This document shows positions 30,031-31,131 of a stretch of 31,131 bases of DNA, in pieces (position 1 is the stretch's first letter; each line of letters begins with the position of its first letter). The DNA is from Acidobacteriota bacterium (GTDB taxonomy: Bacteria > Acidobacteriota > HRBIN11), in NCBI GenBank assembly GCA_030550225.1, contig JAUQPV010000005.1, forward strand, positions 1 through 31,131, in the 5' to 3' direction. The notes below the pieces were generated by a model, which was given only the letters and a program-made list of their open reading frames with translations, did no database searches and had not been told where the DNA came from. The translations under genes were made by a program, and so were the position numbers.

Positions 30031-30582
30031 TTACGTCCCCTTCTTCCGGAATCGGAAGAAGTCGATGGCGCCTCGGGCCAGCAAGCGGATCGCCTCATCG
30101 TCGGACTGGCGGGCTGTCTCGTAGAGGCGCTCCAGCAGGTGTTCGCCTAAGTCCGGGGCCAAGGCATGGGTCGCCACGATACAGCGGTACCAGGCGGGCG
30201 TCGCCGAGCCGCCCCAGACGACCCAAGGCATGAGGTCGACCAAGAGGCGGACCCAGGCTTCCGACCGAGCGGTCCAGACTTCCGAAGCCGCCTCGGCCTG
30301 TTCCGCCATCCGCTCGAGGACGTGGACGGCCATCTGGAGGGCCGCCCCTAAGGGCACCTGGTCGGGTGGGAGCCATACCGGCGTGCCATCCCATTCGACA
30401 AGATAATACGAGTCCCACCGACGGACGCGACCCATGAAGTCGGTCAGCCAGTCCATCAGGCCGACCCACACGTCTTCCGGCCGCGCTACGCCCGTCTCGA
30501 GGGCCGTCCGCCAGGCCTCGAGGGCCTGGACGGCGGCTTGAAAGTACGGATGATACGCCCGTAAGTCAAGCCGGGGCCGCAT
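30031..30582 (-). CDS. Hypothetical protein, Trp-rich and helical
   Basis: 183 residues; I do not recognise the family. Codon use matches the neighbouring genes (GTC, GCC, CGG, GAC rich), so it is likely real. The sequence is mostly amphipathic helix with about a dozen Trp, for example VWVGLMDWLTDFMGRVRRWDSYYLVEW and LVDLMPWVVWGG. It has no signal peptide, clear transmembrane helix or Cys motif. The start MRPRLDLRAYHPYFQAAVQALEAW looks like a natural N-terminus. The basic end FFRFRKKGT closes the frame. It is upstream of, and probably cotranscribed with, the JAMM gene, although a repeat palindrome lies between them. No function is assigned. Confidence 0.6.
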   Translation of the reverse strand: MRPRLDLRAYHPYFQAAVQALEAWRTALETGVARPEDVWVGLMDWLTDFMGRVRRWDSYYLVEWDGTPVWLPPDQVPLGAALQMAVHVLERMAEQAEAASEVWTARSEAWVRLLVDLMPWVVWGGSATPAWYRCIVATHALAPDLGEHLLERLYETARQSDDEAIRLLARGAIDFFRFRKKGT

Positions 30583-30700
30583 GCTTGTCTATGGCGTTCG
30601 GGGCTGGGTATTGGGTGTTCGGTGTTGGGGCCTGGGTCTTCTATTCCCGAATCCCGAACACTGAGGCACCTGTCCGGGCCGGTCGGTAGCCACTTGGGTT
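30583..30700. repeat. Heptamer array upstream of the Trp-rich gene
   Basis: Six 7-bp units (TCGGGGC, TGGGTAT, TGGGTGT, TCGGTGT, TGGGGCC, TGGGTCT; 30598-30639) face CCCGAATCCCGAACACTG (30646-30663). No gene seen in the whole 30583-31014 spacer; the frames present are repeat DNA. Confidence 0.7.
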
Positions 30701-30775
30701 AGCAGTGCCGTTCGGTCCGTGACAATCCCGATCGGATCGGCTTTCCCGGCCCTTCGAGGAGGACAGTTTTTCAAG
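30701..30775 (+). repeat. Solo or truncated type A arm with adjoining element centre
   Basis: It contains GCCGTTCGGTCCGTGA, then GGATCGGCTTTCCCGGCCC and ends GTTTTTCAAG. The sequence just inside (CAATTCGGCAGTTCGGCA, 30783-30800) and AGGGCTCTATCGGCC (30929-30943) also match the centre of the element at 16237-16465. No inverted B arm follows, so this copy seems to have lost its right arm or been interrupted. Confidence 0.7.
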
Positions 30776-30817
30776 CAAAGGGCAATTCGGCAGTTCGGCA
30801 GGGGGTCCAACTCAGCA

Positions 30818-31009
30818 CAAAGGGCAAAGAGCAAAGGGCCAAGGGAATCGAATATGGGTCCTCGACCCTTGGCTCTATACCTTATACTCTATGCCCTCTA
30901 CGGCCCTGGGGCCGCTCCTGGCCCATCCAGGGCTCTATCGGCCTATCGGCCGACCTGCCCATCGGCCTTACTGCCTTATTGCCGAATTGCCGAACTCCCG
31001 AATTACCCT
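30818..31009. repeat. Heptamer palindrome followed by octamer array
   Basis: Units CAAAGGG, CAAAGAG, CAAAGGG, CCAAGGG (30818-30845) face CCCTTGG, CTCTATA, CCTTATA, CTCTATG, CCCTCTA (30866-30900). The innermost units, CCAAGGG and CCCTTGG, are perfectly complementary. From 30978 to 31009 come 8-bp units ATTGCCGA, ATTGCCGA, ACTCCCGA, ATTACCCT, the family seen at 9274-9313. Confidence 0.75.
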
Positions 31010-31014
31010 ATGGA

Positions 31015-31131
31015 CTATCGTGGCGGGGCCTCGGCTTCCGGCACACCCAGGGCCCGGACCTCCGTCCCCCGCATATTTTCGAGGCGGACCCGGATTTCCT
31101 GAGACTCGTCACAGCGGACGGCCTGGCTGTA
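31015..31131 (-). CDS. C-terminal end of an unidentified gene (5' part outside window)
   Basis: On the minus strand a frame enters from the window edge and runs 38 codons to TAG at 31015-31017. It contains AVRCDESQEIRVRLENMRG and ends GVPEAEAPPR. The codon pattern (GTC, CGG, GCC, GAG) matches local genes and it abuts repeat DNA exactly at its stop, both signs of a real gene end. The alternating strand-like residues do not identify a family. Confidence 0.55.
   Translation of the reverse strand, partial: YSQAVRCDESQEIRVRLENMRGTEVRALGVPEAEAPPR

Noticed and set aside
30719..31102. 127-residue plus-strand ORF near the right edge
   Set aside because: It is composed entirely of the A arm, heptamer and octamer repeats.

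Overview
The window is about 31 kb of high-GC, gene-dense bacterial DNA. The cell is almost certainly Gram-negative and envelope-rich: there is a KDO-8-phosphate phosphatase (LPS core), a secretin, a MacAB-like exporter, an OmpA/Pal-type protein and a two-PDZ RseP protease. The mix of an MglA/roadblock pair, a stripped-down PTS and a secretin with N-terminal TPRs and a Pro-rich C-terminal extension is compatible with Acidobacteriota or another deep Gram-negative lineage. That placement is inference; no rRNA or marker tree is available here. Coding sequence is dominated by GTC, GCC, CGG and GAC codons.

Layout. (1) 1-917: 3' part of a family-4 glycosyltransferase whose frame runs into intergenic repeat DNA. 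(2) 7095-1217, minus strand: a tightly packed seven-gene operon, roadblock - mglA - uppS - cdsA - dxr - rseP - hsp20, joining a polarity-type GTPase module to isoprenoid, lipid-carrier and phospholipid synthesis and envelope stress proteolysis. (3) 7852-7383, minus: tRNA-Thr(CGT) followed 10 nt later by a two-cluster ferredoxin whose Shine-Dalgarno overlaps the tRNA CCA end. (4) 8211-9250, plus: kdsC and a DUF309 gene. (5) 14466-9319, minus: EIIA(Man) - HPr - EI - ABC ATPase - MeaB GTPase - LipB; the first three overlap by ATGA, so a regulatory PTS without sugar permease heads the operon. (6) 16036-14837, minus: a membrane diguanylate cyclase. (7) 16499-21004, plus: MacA-like adaptor, MacB-type ATPase and two FtsX/MacB permeases. 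(8) 21219-24185, plus: GspC/PilP-like protein and secretin. (9) 24683-25990: OmpA-family porin-like protein. (10) 26310-29303: a 997-residue Ski2-like helicase with a large unassigned N-terminal region. (11) 30582-29464, minus: an unknown 183-residue protein and a JAMM metallopeptidase. (12) 31131-31015, minus: the C-terminal end of another gene.

The most unusual material is between genes. Two complete and three solo copies of a palindromic element with roughly 70-75 bp outward-facing arms lie only in spacers. Many spacers also carry arrays of degenerate 7-bp or 8-bp units, often as two partly complementary arms that could fold into long hairpins. One heptamer array supplies the start codon and first dozen codons of the DUF309 gene, one forms a terminator-like hairpin after the helicase, and a separate 24-bp hairpin repeat fills the lipB leader. 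These repeat families, and the tRNA/ferredoxin junction, are the best candidates for undescribed biology here. No CRISPR array, transposase, phage gene or rRNA was seen.
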